Assembly: GCA_963708155.1 (NCBI GenBank)
Contig: OY970183.1
Span: forward strand, 2,232,001-2,296,000
DNA: 64,000 nucleotides
Direction of reading: 5' to 3'
Source: Methylovirgula sp963708155
Lineage (GTDB): Bacteria > Pseudomonadota > Alphaproteobacteria > Rhizobiales > Beijerinckiaceae
The translations under genes and the position numbers were made by a program. Shown piece by piece: positions 39,768 to 47,791 of this stretch (its first letter is position 1; every line of letters starts with the position of its first letter). The notes under the pieces are model-generated. The model did no database searches. It saw only the letters and a list, made by a program, of their open reading frames with translations, and was not told the DNA's origin.

Positions 39768-40568
39768 CTAAAAGCGATACCAGACGGCGGCAAGTGGCCC
39801 CAGCTCGCGGCCGGCATTCATTCCCGCCACCGTCTCGAAAAGGCCGCCCTGCACCGACCAGCTCGCCGAAACATCGTAGACGAGGCTTTCCTGCAGCTTC
39901 ACCCAGTTATATGCGGGCGAGTTTGGGGTCGCCTGCGGTGCGATCGTTGCGAAGCTTTGCAGCAGCAGGAGAATGTTCCGCCGCGGCCGCGCGCCGAGAG
40001 TCACGTCCGCATGCCATTCGTCGGGCATGTCGTCGCCGACGAGACGATAGCTGCCTTGAATGTCGACGAAACTGTCCATCCCGGCCAGCGAGAAGGAATG
40101 GCCGATCAGCAGGCGGAAATCGCCAGAGACGATGGAATCGGAATCGAAATTGACGAGTGGCTGCCGCGAGACGAAGGGCACATGCGCAACGGCCTGCACT
40201 GAAACGACGGTATCGCCAAAATTGGCAACGCCCGCGCGCAGGCCGATGTCGGTGCCGCCCGTCGTGAGTTGTGTCGTGGGGCTCGTGGCCTGGGAGTCAT
40301 GATCGAAGAAGGGCTGTGCAACGAGCGTGAATTCGTCGCTCAAGCCATATTCGATGTAAGAGCCGAGAGAAAACTTTTCATAGGCGGGGATCGGGATCAG
40401 TTTGCCGTTGGCATCGAAATAGCGCGTCGAATCCGAAAAAACCGATCCGGTGATGATCTGTCCTTCGCCCGGCGGCGCAAGCCAGGCACTCGCCCGCGCG
40501 TGCCATGACGCGACGAGGAGTGACGCGATTGTTATTCCCCCCAAGAAACAAACGCGCGATACTCGCAC
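39768..40568 (-). CDS. Exported beta-rich protein of unknown function (outer-membrane type)
   Basis: This 266-residue protein has a signal peptide (MRVSRVCFLGGITIASLLVA, cleavage near ASA). Alternating beta-strand stretches follow (GSYIEYGLSDEFTLVAQPFF, TDIGLRAGVANFG, VSVQAVAHVPFVS) and it ends with AAVWYRF, a terminal Phe as in outer-membrane barrels. I recognise no named family beyond a resemblance to uncharacterised porin-like proteins. It ends 8 bases upstream of the mobA start on the same strand, so it is likely co-transcribed with mobA. Confidence 0.65.
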   Translation of the reverse strand: MRVSRVCFLGGITIASLLVASWHARASAWLAPPGEGQIITGSVFSDSTRYFDANGKLIPIPAYEKFSLGSYIEYGLSDEFTLVAQPFFDHDSQATSPTTQLTTGGTDIGLRAGVANFGDTVVSVQAVAHVPFVSRQPLVNFDSDSIVSGDFRLLIGHSFSLAGMDSFVDIQGSYRLVGDDMPDEWHADVTLGARPRRNILLLLQSFATIAPQATPNSPAYNWVKLQESLVYDVSASWSVQGGLFETVAGMNAGRELGPLAAVWYRF

Positions 40569-40764
40569 TGCTGCCGCTCACAAATTCATTGAGCCGAAAC
40601 AGAGGAAAGTTGGCATGTACGGCTAAGCTTGCCAAGCGGCAAAGCGAAACGCTTGGTGGTAGCGTTTCAATTCGCGGTGTGCGCTGCGCGACGAACGACA
40701 TTGTTGCAACGCGCGGTTGCAGCGCGGTTGTGAGCCAAGTGTCGGTGTGTGAGAGAGCGACCAG

Positions 40765-40770
40765 AGGAGG
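40765..40770 (+). promoter_or_regulatory. Strong ribosome binding site that favours a TTG start
   Basis: AGGAGG lies 5 bases before TTG at 40776 and 20 bases before the first in-frame ATG (40791). The ATG at 40772 is out of frame. The spacing favours initiation at TTG. Confidence 0.65.
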
Positions 40771-40775
40771 CATGC

Positions 40776-41777
40776 TTGGCAGCGAAAGTGATGCGGGAGA
40801 TTGTCTTCGACGACTCCGGCGGCCCGGAGGTGATCCGGCTGCGCGAAGCGCCGGTTCCGGTGCCAGGGCCCGGTCAGGTTTTGGTCGAGGTGGTCGCGGC
40901 GGGCGTCAATCGGCCGGACTGTCACCAGCGCGACGGAAACTATCCGCCGCCGCCCGGCGAGTCGGACGTACCGGGACTTGAGATCGCGGGGCGCGTCGTT
41001 GCAATCGGCGAGGGTGTCTCCGCACCACACTTCGGCGAGGAGGTCTGCGCGCTTGTCGGCTCCGGCGGTTATGCCGAATATGCGCTCGCGGATGCGCGGC
41101 TCTGTCTGCCGGTGCCCCGCGGCCTCAGCCTTGTCGAAGCGGCCGGAATCCCGGAGACTTACTTCACCGTCTTCGACAACGTGTTTACGCGCGGGCGTTT
41201 GAAGCCCGGAGAGACGATCCTCATCCACGGCGGTTCCAGCGGCATCGGCTCGACGGCCATTCAGCTTGCCAAGCTCTTCGGCTCGCAGGTGATCGTCACG
41301 GCCGGTTCGCCGGAAAAATGCGCCTTCTGCCGCACGCTCGGCGCCGACCATGCGATTGATTACAAGACGCAGGATTTCGTCGCTGAAGTGAAGGCCTTGA
41401 CAGCCAAGCGCGGCGTGGACGTCATCCTCGATATGGTTGGCGGCAGCTATATCGCGAAAAATCTTTCGCTGCTCGGGCTCGAAGGCCGGCTTGTGCAAAT
41501 CGCTTTTCTGCAGGGCAGCACTGTCGAAAACATCAACCTCCTGCCGGTGATGATGCGGCGACTGACGATCACTGGTTCAACCATGCGCGCCCGCACCGTC
41601 GAGCAAAAGGCGGCGGTCGCGCAGGCGCTGCGCGACAAGATCTGGCCAGCGCTCGACCGCGGCAAGGCGCTGCCCGTCATACATGCGACGTTTCCGCTGG
41701 AGGATGCGCGCGCGGCACACGCGCTGATGGAATCCTCAAGCCATGTCGGCAAGATCGTGCTGGAAACGGGAAAGTAG
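40776..41777 (+). CDS. Zinc-independent NAD(P)H:quinone oxidoreductase-like protein (MDR superfamily, PIG3 type)
   Basis: This protein of about 333 residues belongs to the medium-chain dehydrogenase/reductase superfamily. Features are VNRPDCHQRDGNYPPPPGES, PGLEIAGRVVAIGEGV, the coenzyme-binding ILIHGGSSGIGSTAIQLAKL and GADHAIDYKTQDF. It lacks the zinc-binding cysteines of alcohol dehydrogenases and matches the PIG3/quinone reductase group. The start is TTG at 40776, set by the AGGAGG upstream. A terminator follows at 41843. The physiological substrate is unknown. Confidence 0.88.
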   Translation: MAAKVMREIVFDDSGGPEVIRLREAPVPVPGPGQVLVEVVAAGVNRPDCHQRDGNYPPPPGESDVPGLEIAGRVVAIGEGVSAPHFGEEVCALVGSGGYAEYALADARLCLPVPRGLSLVEAAGIPETYFTVFDNVFTRGRLKPGETILIHGGSSGIGSTAIQLAKLFGSQVIVTAGSPEKCAFCRTLGADHAIDYKTQDFVAEVKALTAKRGVDVILDMVGGSYIAKNLSLLGLEGRLVQIAFLQGSTVENINLLPVMMRRLTITGSTMRARTVEQKAAVAQALRDKIWPALDRGKALPVIHATFPLEDARAAHALMESSSHVGKIVLETGK

Positions 41778-41842
41778 GCTGCATTCACACGAGATAGCCC
41801 GGCGCCTAAGCGCCGGACCGTAAAGTGTTGCTCAGTCGCGGC

Positions 41843-41875
41843 ATCCGGCGCGGCGGAAACCGCACCGGATTTTTT
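41843..41875 (+). terminator. Rho-independent terminator
   Basis: ATCCGG-c-GCGG pairs with CCGC-a-CCGGAT around a CGGAAA loop, followed by six T. It closes the oxidoreductase gene and abuts the stop codon of the convergent fdh gene. A T-less stem (CCGGCGC / GCGCCGG) lies at 41799-41816. Confidence 0.85.
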
Positions 41876-41876
41876 G

Positions 41877-43037
41877 TTAATTGGCGACGCTGTAGGAATG
41901 CGCGCCGACGCCGGCGAGATGGCCGCCCTGGACGATGAGATATTCGTCGCGGATCGGCTTGCCGGCGAAGAAGCACTCGAGGATCTCGCGCGTGCCGGCG
42001 GCATAGCGCGCTTGGGCGGAGAGCGTCGTGCCCGAGGTATGGGGCGTCATGCCCTCGTGCGGCATCGTCCGCCAGGGATGATCCTTCGGAGCCGGCTGCG
42101 GATACCAGACATCGCCGGCATAGCCCGCGAGCTGGCCGCTCTCGAGCGCCCGGACGATCGCATCGCGATCGCAGAGCTTTCCGCGCGCGGTGTTCACAAG
42201 ATAGGTGCCGCGCTTCATCAAGGCGAGCGTCCGGTCGTTGATCATGTGCTCGGTTTCGGGGTGCAGCGGCGTGTTGAGCGTAATCACGTCGCAGACCTTG
42301 AAGAGATCCTCACGATTTTCGTGGAAGGTCAGACCCAGCTCTTTCTCGACTTCGGCAGGTAGGCGGTGCCGGTCGGTATAGTGCAGCTTGACGTCGAAGG
42401 GCTTCAGGCGCCGCAGCACCGCCGTGCCGATGCGCCCCGCCGCGACCGTGCCGACATGCATGCCTTCGAGATCGTAGGCGCGTTCGACGCAGTCGGCGAT
42501 GTTCCAGCCGCCCTTGCGCACCCAATCGTGCGAAGGAATGTAATTGCGCACGAGGCTGAGGATCATCATCACCACATGTTCGGCGACGCTGATGCTGTTG
42601 CAATAGGTGACTTCGGCCACGGTGATCTTGTGCTTGTTGGCGGCTTCGAGATCGGTGTGGTCAGAGCCGATGCCCGCCGTGACGATCAGCTTGAGAGTTT
42701 TGGCCTTGGCGATCCGCTCGGCGGTCATATAGGCGGGCCAGAACGGCTGCGAGATCACCACATCCGCGTCAGGCAGTTCCTTGTCGAGCGTCGAATTCGG
42801 GCCCTCTTTGTCCGAGGTGACGATGAGCTGGTGGCCATTGTCCTTGGCCCATTTCTTAAGCCCGAGCGCCCCGCTGACGCTGCCCAAAAGCTCGCCCGGC
42901 TTGAAATCGATCGCCGATGGCGTCGGCGTCGTCTGGCCGTCGGGATATTTGCTGATGACCGGGATCGTGTCGCGGGCATAGGTCTTAGGGTAGCCATCGA
43001 CCGGATCATCATAGAGAACGCAAATAATCTTCGCCAT
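41877..43037 (-). CDS. fdh: NAD-dependent formate dehydrogenase, metal-free
   Basis: This 386-residue D-2-hydroxyacid dehydrogenase-fold enzyme is close to the Pseudomonas sp. 101/Moraxella formate dehydrogenases. Motifs are ICVLYDDPVDGYPKTYARD, the substrate loop ISQPFWPAYMTAERIAKAKT, TAGIGSDHTDLEAA and SISVAEHVVMMILSLVRNY. The NAD-selecting YTDRHRLP has Asp and Arg, which favours NAD over NADP. The catalytic Arg (VNTARGKLCDRDA) and His (TPHTSGTT) are present. It oxidises formate to CO2 and NADH and needs neither molybdenum nor tungsten. AGGAGG lies just before the ATG, and two palindromes lie upstream. Confidence 0.96.
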   Translation of the reverse strand: MAKIICVLYDDPVDGYPKTYARDTIPVISKYPDGQTTPTPSAIDFKPGELLGSVSGALGLKKWAKDNGHQLIVTSDKEGPNSTLDKELPDADVVISQPFWPAYMTAERIAKAKTLKLIVTAGIGSDHTDLEAANKHKITVAEVTYCNSISVAEHVVMMILSLVRNYIPSHDWVRKGGWNIADCVERAYDLEGMHVGTVAAGRIGTAVLRRLKPFDVKLHYTDRHRLPAEVEKELGLTFHENREDLFKVCDVITLNTPLHPETEHMINDRTLALMKRGTYLVNTARGKLCDRDAIVRALESGQLAGYAGDVWYPQPAPKDHPWRTMPHEGMTPHTSGTTLSAQARYAAGTREILECFFAGKPIRDEYLIVQGGHLAGVGAHSYSVAN

Positions 43038-43065
43038 TGTTTCCTCCTCGGCAATAGGCCGTTTT

Positions 43066-43089
43066 AGCTATATATATGTCGATATAGCT
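43066..43089. promoter_or_regulatory. Palindrome in the fdh promoter region
   Basis: AGCTATAT and ATATAGCT (8 bp each, perfect) flank an 8-base spacer, 29-52 bases upstream of the fdh start codon. The dyad length and position fit a regulator binding site; no binding protein can be named. Confidence 0.55.
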
Positions 43090-43107
43090 TTCGGAGACTG
43101 GCGCCAT

Positions 43108-43124
43108 TTGGCGCCAAGCGCCAA
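43108..43124. promoter_or_regulatory. Second palindrome upstream of fdh
   Basis: TTGGCGCCAAGCGCCAA consists of TTGGCGC and its reverse complement around CAA, about 70-87 bases upstream of fdh. A further GGCGCCA copy precedes it at about 43100. The rest of the 309-base gap up to the MOSC gene shows no gene. Confidence 0.5.
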
Positions 43125-43346
43125 TTGATTGTTACGTGTGGCGATCGCACAAAACTATCAATAGCGCGCCTCGCTTTCGTGCTGCCGACTTTGCCTTGGC
43201 GGTATAGAAAAGTTGAATAGCTGCGCCGAAAGTCTGCGTTGCATCAGCGATCTGTGGGAATGCGCCTGGACCGCCGGACTAATTAAATTCTGGACGTCGC
43301 AGCGGGCCAGCCACGGATGTTTGGTGGATGGCCAAAACGGTGGCTC

Positions 43347-44168
43347 ATGACAGAAGCAACGCCTTATCTTTCCCGCATCGATATCTATCCGATCAAATCG
43401 TTGGATCGTGTTGCGGTCCGGAAAACGCGCGTCCTGCCAAGCGGCGCGCTGGAATACGACCGTGCGTGGGCGTTCTTCGACGCCAAGGGCGAATTCGTCA
43501 ACGCCAAGTCCTATCCGGAAATCCAGCGCATTCGCGCGGACGTTGATCCTGAGGAGCCGGCTGTGACACTCCGCGACGAAGGCGGACGCGGTCTCGAAAG
43601 CGATAAATTTCGTCTCGACCAAAATTCCGCGGCACTGGAAAGCTGGATGGAAAGATATTTCGGATTCGCGATGACGTTGAAAGCCAATACCGATCTCGGC
43701 TTTCCCGACGACACGAACTCACCCGGGCCAACAGTGATCAGCACGGCAACACTGACCACAGTCGCGAGTTGGTTCGGCTTCTCCGTCGACGAGACGCGGC
43801 GGCGCTTTCGCGCCAATATCGAGCTCGACGGCGTGCCTGCCTTCTGGGAAGAACAGCTCTTCGGCGTGGAAGGCACGCGCGTCAAATTCCGCATCGGTGA
43901 CGTGATTTTCGAGGGGATCAATCCGTGCATGCGCTGCACTGTGCCGCCGCGAAACCCGTGGACGGGCGAGGACGACCCCGCCTTCGTCCAGCGTTTCCGT
44001 CACCTGCGGCGCGATACGCTGCCGTCCTGGGTCGTGCGGGAACGCATGACCACCTATTATCGCCTCTCGATCAACACCCGGGCGCATGGCGATCAGGGAG
44101 GTAAGACGCTGAATATTGGCGATGCCGTCGAAATCCTCGAGCCGATAGCGGGCGCCGCCGCCGCTTGA
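43347..44168 (+). CDS. MOSC-domain protein (mARC/YcbX type)
   Basis: In this 273-residue protein, an N-terminal beta-barrel domain (ISRIDIYPIKSLD-like; YLSRIDIYPIKSLDRVAV) is followed by a MOSC domain. The motif NPCMRCTVPPRNPWTGEDD carries the cysteine that binds molybdenum cofactor in mARC/YcbX proteins. Such enzymes reduce N-hydroxylated compounds or carry Moco. The open frame extends to 43317; I use the ATG at 43347 (MTEATPYLS). The YcbX-type C-terminal ferredoxin domain is absent, so it would need an external electron donor. It lies near the mob genes. Confidence 0.88.
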   Translation: MTEATPYLSRIDIYPIKSLDRVAVRKTRVLPSGALEYDRAWAFFDAKGEFVNAKSYPEIQRIRADVDPEEPAVTLRDEGGRGLESDKFRLDQNSAALESWMERYFGFAMTLKANTDLGFPDDTNSPGPTVISTATLTTVASWFGFSVDETRRRFRANIELDGVPAFWEEQLFGVEGTRVKFRIGDVIFEGINPCMRCTVPPRNPWTGEDDPAFVQRFRHLRRDTLPSWVVRERMTTYYRLSINTRAHGDQGGKTLNIGDAVEILEPIAGAAAA

Positions 44169-44212
44169 GGCGCTTGACTTCGTGCCGGCTTCTTCTTACA
44201 GCCCTTTCAGCG

Positions 44213-44257
44213 GGCGCCTTCGGGCGCCTTCTTTCATGGCGGGTTTATCCCGCCATG
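44213..44257 (+). terminator. Tandem hairpins after the MOSC gene (probable terminator)
   Basis: GGCGCC-TTCG-GGCGCC is followed by TTCTTTC, then a second stem CATGGCGGG / CCCGCCATG with a 5-base loop (44235-44257). The rest of the 309-base gap before rpsD shows no gene and should hold the rpsD promoter and leader. Confidence 0.6.
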
Positions 44258-44477
44258 GCGCACCCGTGGCGTCCCAGAGCCTGGCTCGAAGCGGACACCT
44301 GTCGGCGAGGATGCCTGATAAAGGAGTCCTGGCAGAGGAGGGCGCGGACCTCCGCCAAGCGTGTATTTATAAAGCATGTCTTTGTAAACGCACGTATTTT
44401 CTCAATGGCGGGGACGCGGTTTTGCGGCACGCTTTGGGCGTGGGCGCGCGCGTTTCCGTCGCAATTTCGAGGACGCG

Positions 44478-45095
44478 ATGACCAAACGCGCAGAAGCCAA
44501 ATACAAGATCGACCGCCGCCTGGGGCAGAATATCTGGGGCCGCCCGAAGAGCCCGGTCAACCGCCGTGAATATGGCCCGGGCCAGCACGGCCAGCGCCGC
44601 AAGGGCAAGCTTTCCGACTTCGGCACCCAGCTTCGCGCCAAGCAGAAGCTCAAGGGCTATTACGGCAACATTTCCGAGCGGCAGTTCCGCAAATACTACG
44701 CCGAGGCGATCCGCCTGCGCGGCGACTCGGGCGATAACCTGATCGGCCTCCTCGAGCGCCGCCTGGACGCGGTGATCTATCGCGCCAAATTCGTGCCGAC
44801 TGTCTTCGCCGCGCGCCAGTTCATCAACCACGGCCATGTGAAGGTGAACGGCAAGCGCGTGAACGTCGCCTCCTACCAGGTGAAGGTCGGCGATGTGGTG
44901 GAGGTGAAGGAAGCTTCGCGGCAGTTGACGCTGGTGCTCGAAGCCGTCGGGCTCGCCGAGCGCGATGTGCCGGATTATTTCGAGGTCGACCACGGCAAGT
45001 TCACCGCCAAGCTGACGCGCGTTCCGCTGCCGCGCGAGGTGCCGTATCCGGTTCAGATGGAGCCGAACCTCGTTATCGAATTCTATTCGCGTTGA
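44478..45095 (+). CDS. rpsD: 30S ribosomal protein S4
   Basis: The protein has 205 residues. It begins MTKRAEAKYKIDRRLGQNIW, with VNRREYGPGQHGQRRKGKLS and the S4 RNA-binding domain RRLDAVIYRAKFVPTVFAAR and HGHVKVNGKRVNVASYQVK. It nucleates small-subunit assembly by binding 16S rRNA and often represses its own operon. It lacks the zinc-cysteine N-terminus of some S4 variants. It stands alone here with a terminator right after. Confidence 0.98.
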   Translation: MTKRAEAKYKIDRRLGQNIWGRPKSPVNRREYGPGQHGQRRKGKLSDFGTQLRAKQKLKGYYGNISERQFRKYYAEAIRLRGDSGDNLIGLLERRLDAVIYRAKFVPTVFAARQFINHGHVKVNGKRVNVASYQVKVGDVVEVKEASRQLTLVLEAVGLAERDVPDYFEVDHGKFTAKLTRVPLPREVPYPVQMEPNLVIEFYSR

Positions 45096-45123
45096 GTTTT
45101 CTCGACCTCGAACAGATATGCAG

Positions 45124-45147
45124 AGGCCGCCCTCGGGCGGCCTTTTT
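45124..45147 (+). terminator. Rho-independent terminator of rpsD
   Basis: AGGCCGCCC pairs with GGGCGGCCT across a short TC loop, followed by five T, 29 bases after the rpsD stop. Confidence 0.93.
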
Positions 45148-45164
45148 GTTTTAATCAGGCAGGT

Positions 45165-46450
45165 TCAGGCCACAGGCATCTCGGAAACGCCACGCGTGTT
45201 GGACGTTGCAAACCGGCGCAGGCGATCGAAGATCGTTCTCCTGGCTGCGTCTGAGGATCCGCCAGGCAAGGCCAAAAACGCAAAGAAGCCCCAGGCCACC
45301 CAGGAAACCCGCATATTCTCGCCGGGCATTCCCGCGGTGAGTTGCTTGCCTATGATCGCAGTCGTCACAAGTCCGAAACCGCATGCGAAGAAAGCTCGAG
45401 AAATAGAGCATCGAGCGCTCAAGTGCTGTTCCGGACCTTCAGAATGTCCGGTAACAGCAGAGCCAATCCCACACCGAGAATCGGCAAGTCATAGTCATAG
45501 GCATAAGGGCTGATGAGCAGGGACGCGATTGCTGTCAAACCCAGTGCTTGGTGCAGGGAGAAGCGCCGGCTTGCAATGACTATCATCGTGAGCGCGACGA
45601 CCGCTACGATTGCTTGCATAAGCATCGCGAGCGATGCCGGCAAGCCGAGAGTTCTCGCGACCGCATAAAATGAAATCATCCTGAACAATGGATAATAGCC
45701 GTGGGAGAGGAAGAATCCGGCTTCTTTCAAGCCATGAAAAAAGGCGTCCCAGACGTGCATTCCCAGGATCAGCGTCGCCGCAATCGTGGTCGCTGCGGCG
45801 GTTCCGCCTGCGATTATGGCCATTTTCCAGCGGCGTGTTGCGATCGCATATATGACGAAGGCCACGGCGAGATGCGGCTTGATCGCCATGAAGCCTAGCG
45901 GCACGCCGGCCAGCGCGCTGCCTCGCCTCAGGTAGAGACACGTCAGGCCAATGAAAGCGCCGGTGATAAAGCCGTTCTGTCCGCTGCGAATTTCAACGAC
46001 AAGCACGGGGAATGTCACGATCAGCACCGGCACGAAGCTTGCCGCCGCAAGCCGCCGCAGGATCGCGAGATAGGCGGCGAAGGAGCCGCCCATAAATAGG
46101 CAATAAGCGATCCACCGCGAGGTCAGTGCAAGCGCAGCGACGAGAACATCGAACTGCGGCGGATAGGTCCAAAGGAGGAGGGTCTTGCCCCGCGAGGGTG
46201 AGGCCGGAGTTTCGCCGATGCCGTGGACGAGATAGGCCTTATCGATGTCGCGATGCCACACCATCTGGCCGACGATGTAGAAATCGTCGAAGTCCACCAA
46301 TTCGCGCGGATGTGCCTTGGTCCCCAAATTCGAAAATTGGACGGCCGTCAGGGCCATGAGGACAATTGCCGCGGCGAGGATGAACTTCGCATAGAACGAA
46401 CGTTTGCTACGGGAGTAATAGCCGGATTCGATTGTCGCGAGCAGAGTCAT
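45165..46450 (-). pseudogene. GT87/DUF2029-type multi-pass membrane protein, apparent frameshifts near the end
   Basis: The first 343 residues read cleanly. They show about nine or ten membrane helices, FDDFYIVGQMVW with acidic residues in the first periplasmic loop (catalytic region of GT87/GT-C enzymes), SGQNGFITGAFIGLTCLYLR, PLGFMAIKPHLAVAF and SPYAYDYDLPILGVGLALLL. Near 45440 an extra G breaks the frame (DILK then a stop). Shifted reading gives ALERSMLYFSSF, then near 45395 a second shift leads to FACGFGLVTTAIIGKQL and VSWVAWGFFAFLAL. Corrected length is about 427 residues, normal for the family. Such proteins transfer polyprenyl-linked sugars; the acceptor is unknown. Confidence 0.75.
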
Positions 46451-46606
46451 CGGAAGCTCTTGCGCTTCTGCGAAGTCGAGCGAATGGAACAGCGCCTGCG
46501 GAATATTCGGTTAGCGCAGATTGAAATTCGTTCGGGAGTGTGCCCCACGGCGTCTTAAAAGAGGCTTACGGGCCTCTATGCAACCTTCGCTATCAGCGGG
46601 GCCGGC

Positions 46607-47155
46607 TCACAAATTCTTCAGAAATCCAGCAAGACGCATGAGGCCCTCTGGCCATGGCCCGTGGCCGCTCGCGGCATTGATGTGGCCCGCCTCGCCAGCG
46701 TCGGCGATCTCCGCCTGCCAGGCGAGGGCAAAATCTTCCGATTCCGCAAAGCTCGCGTAAGGGTCATCGCGGCTCGCGACGAGAACGCTCGGAAAAGGCA
46801 GAGCCGCGGCTGCGATATTGGCAAAGGCAGGGTCGATTGCCTCTATCTCTTTAATGGAGCGCAAGGAGGGCGGAGCGACGAGAAAGGCGCCTTTAACCTT
46901 GTCTCCGAGCGTCGCCGCCATGTCCGCGACAGTGATCGCGCCGAGGCTATGGGCGACGAGGATGACCGGCCGCTCCGCTTCGGTCACCGCGTTTGAGATG
47001 GCATCGCGCCAGTCAGCGAGACGCGGACGCTCCCAATCCTTCTGCTCGACGCGCCGCGCGGTCGAAAGCTTGGCCTCCCACCGGCTCTGCCAATGGTCCG
47101 GGCCGGAGCCGCCGAGGCCGGGAATGATGAGGATGTCGGCGTCGCTCGTGCGCAT
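46607..47155 (-). CDS. RBBP9/YdeN-family alpha/beta hydrolase
   Basis: This 182-residue serine hydrolase has the family start ILIIPGLGGSGPDHWQSRWE, the nucleophile elbow LVAHSLGAITVADMA, and Asp and His in VLVASRDDPYASF and GEAGHINAASGHGPWPEG. RBBP9-like enzymes are small serine hydrolases of mostly unknown substrate. It starts 3 bases after the diiron protein gene, as the last gene of an rpe-purB-diiron-hydrolase run. Confidence 0.88.
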   Translation of the reverse strand: MRTSDADILIIPGLGGSGPDHWQSRWEAKLSTARRVEQKDWERPRLADWRDAISNAVTEAERPVILVAHSLGAITVADMAATLGDKVKGAFLVAPPSLRSIKEIEAIDPAFANIAAAALPFPSVLVASRDDPYASFAESEDFALAWQAEIADAGEAGHINAASGHGPWPEGLMRLAGFLKNL

Positions 47156-47158
47156 GGG

Positions 47159-47788
47159 TCACACGCGCGCTGATGGCGGAGCGAGTTCCTGCGCCAGCGC
47201 TGCGACGAAGGTTTCGAAAAGATCTTTCTCCAGCGCCTCGAAAGCAGGCGCGCGCGTCGCATGTTCCGGGTCCCCGGCGGCAAGCCCCGCCTCGACCTGG
47301 CGTAGATGCCCGACCTCCTCGTCAAGAAGCGCGTCGAGCTGCGCAGAGAGCGGCGAAGCCCCCAGCGCCTCCTTGTAGCGGCCATAGACATCGAGTGCGC
47401 GCCGCTCGATCAGCCAGGTCACATACAGGTAGACAATTCTTGCACGTTCGGACTCCGGCACGTCGGCGAATTTCTCGTCGCAGCCGTGATCGAGATTTTG
47501 GAAATAGGCGCTCGCCGCCTTCGCAGCGAGCATGCTTTCCGGCGTGTAGAAATCGAAATCCTTGCCGCCAACCTTCACCGCCATGTTCTTGAGCAGAAAA
47601 GCGTGGCCGCCTTCTTCCAGCGCGTGGTTAAGAAAGGTGCGATTCAGCACATTGGCGCGCTGACTTTTGATGATCTTCCGGAAGCCGACATATTCGAGAT
47701 AGGAGAAAGTATTGAGCCAGCGCGCGTGAAGATGATCGTCCTTGATGACGATCGGCATCAGCGCGGCGAGACGGTCGGATGCGCTCAT
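47159..47788 (-). CDS. Ferritin-like diiron protein of unknown function
   Basis: This 209-residue, mostly helical protein has a carboxylate-bridged diiron pattern: E32 (SYLEYVGFRKI), E59-x2-H62 (ALEEGGHAFLLK), E128 (TWLIERRALDVY) and E158-x2-H161 (LLDEEVGHLRQVE). This is the E...ExxH...E...ExxH arrangement of ferritin-like oxygenases, oxidases and tRNA hydroxylases such as MiaE. I do not recognise a named family. It lies 3 bases after purB and 3 bases before a hydrolase, so it is translated with them. Confidence 0.75.
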   Translation of the reverse strand: MSASDRLAALMPIVIKDDHLHARWLNTFSYLEYVGFRKIIKSQRANVLNRTFLNHALEEGGHAFLLKNMAVKVGGKDFDFYTPESMLAAKAASAYFQNLDHGCDEKFADVPESERARIVYLYVTWLIERRALDVYGRYKEALGASPLSAQLDALLDEEVGHLRQVEAGLAAGDPEHATRAPAFEALEKDLFETFVAALAQELAPPSARV

Positions 47789-47791
47789 CAG

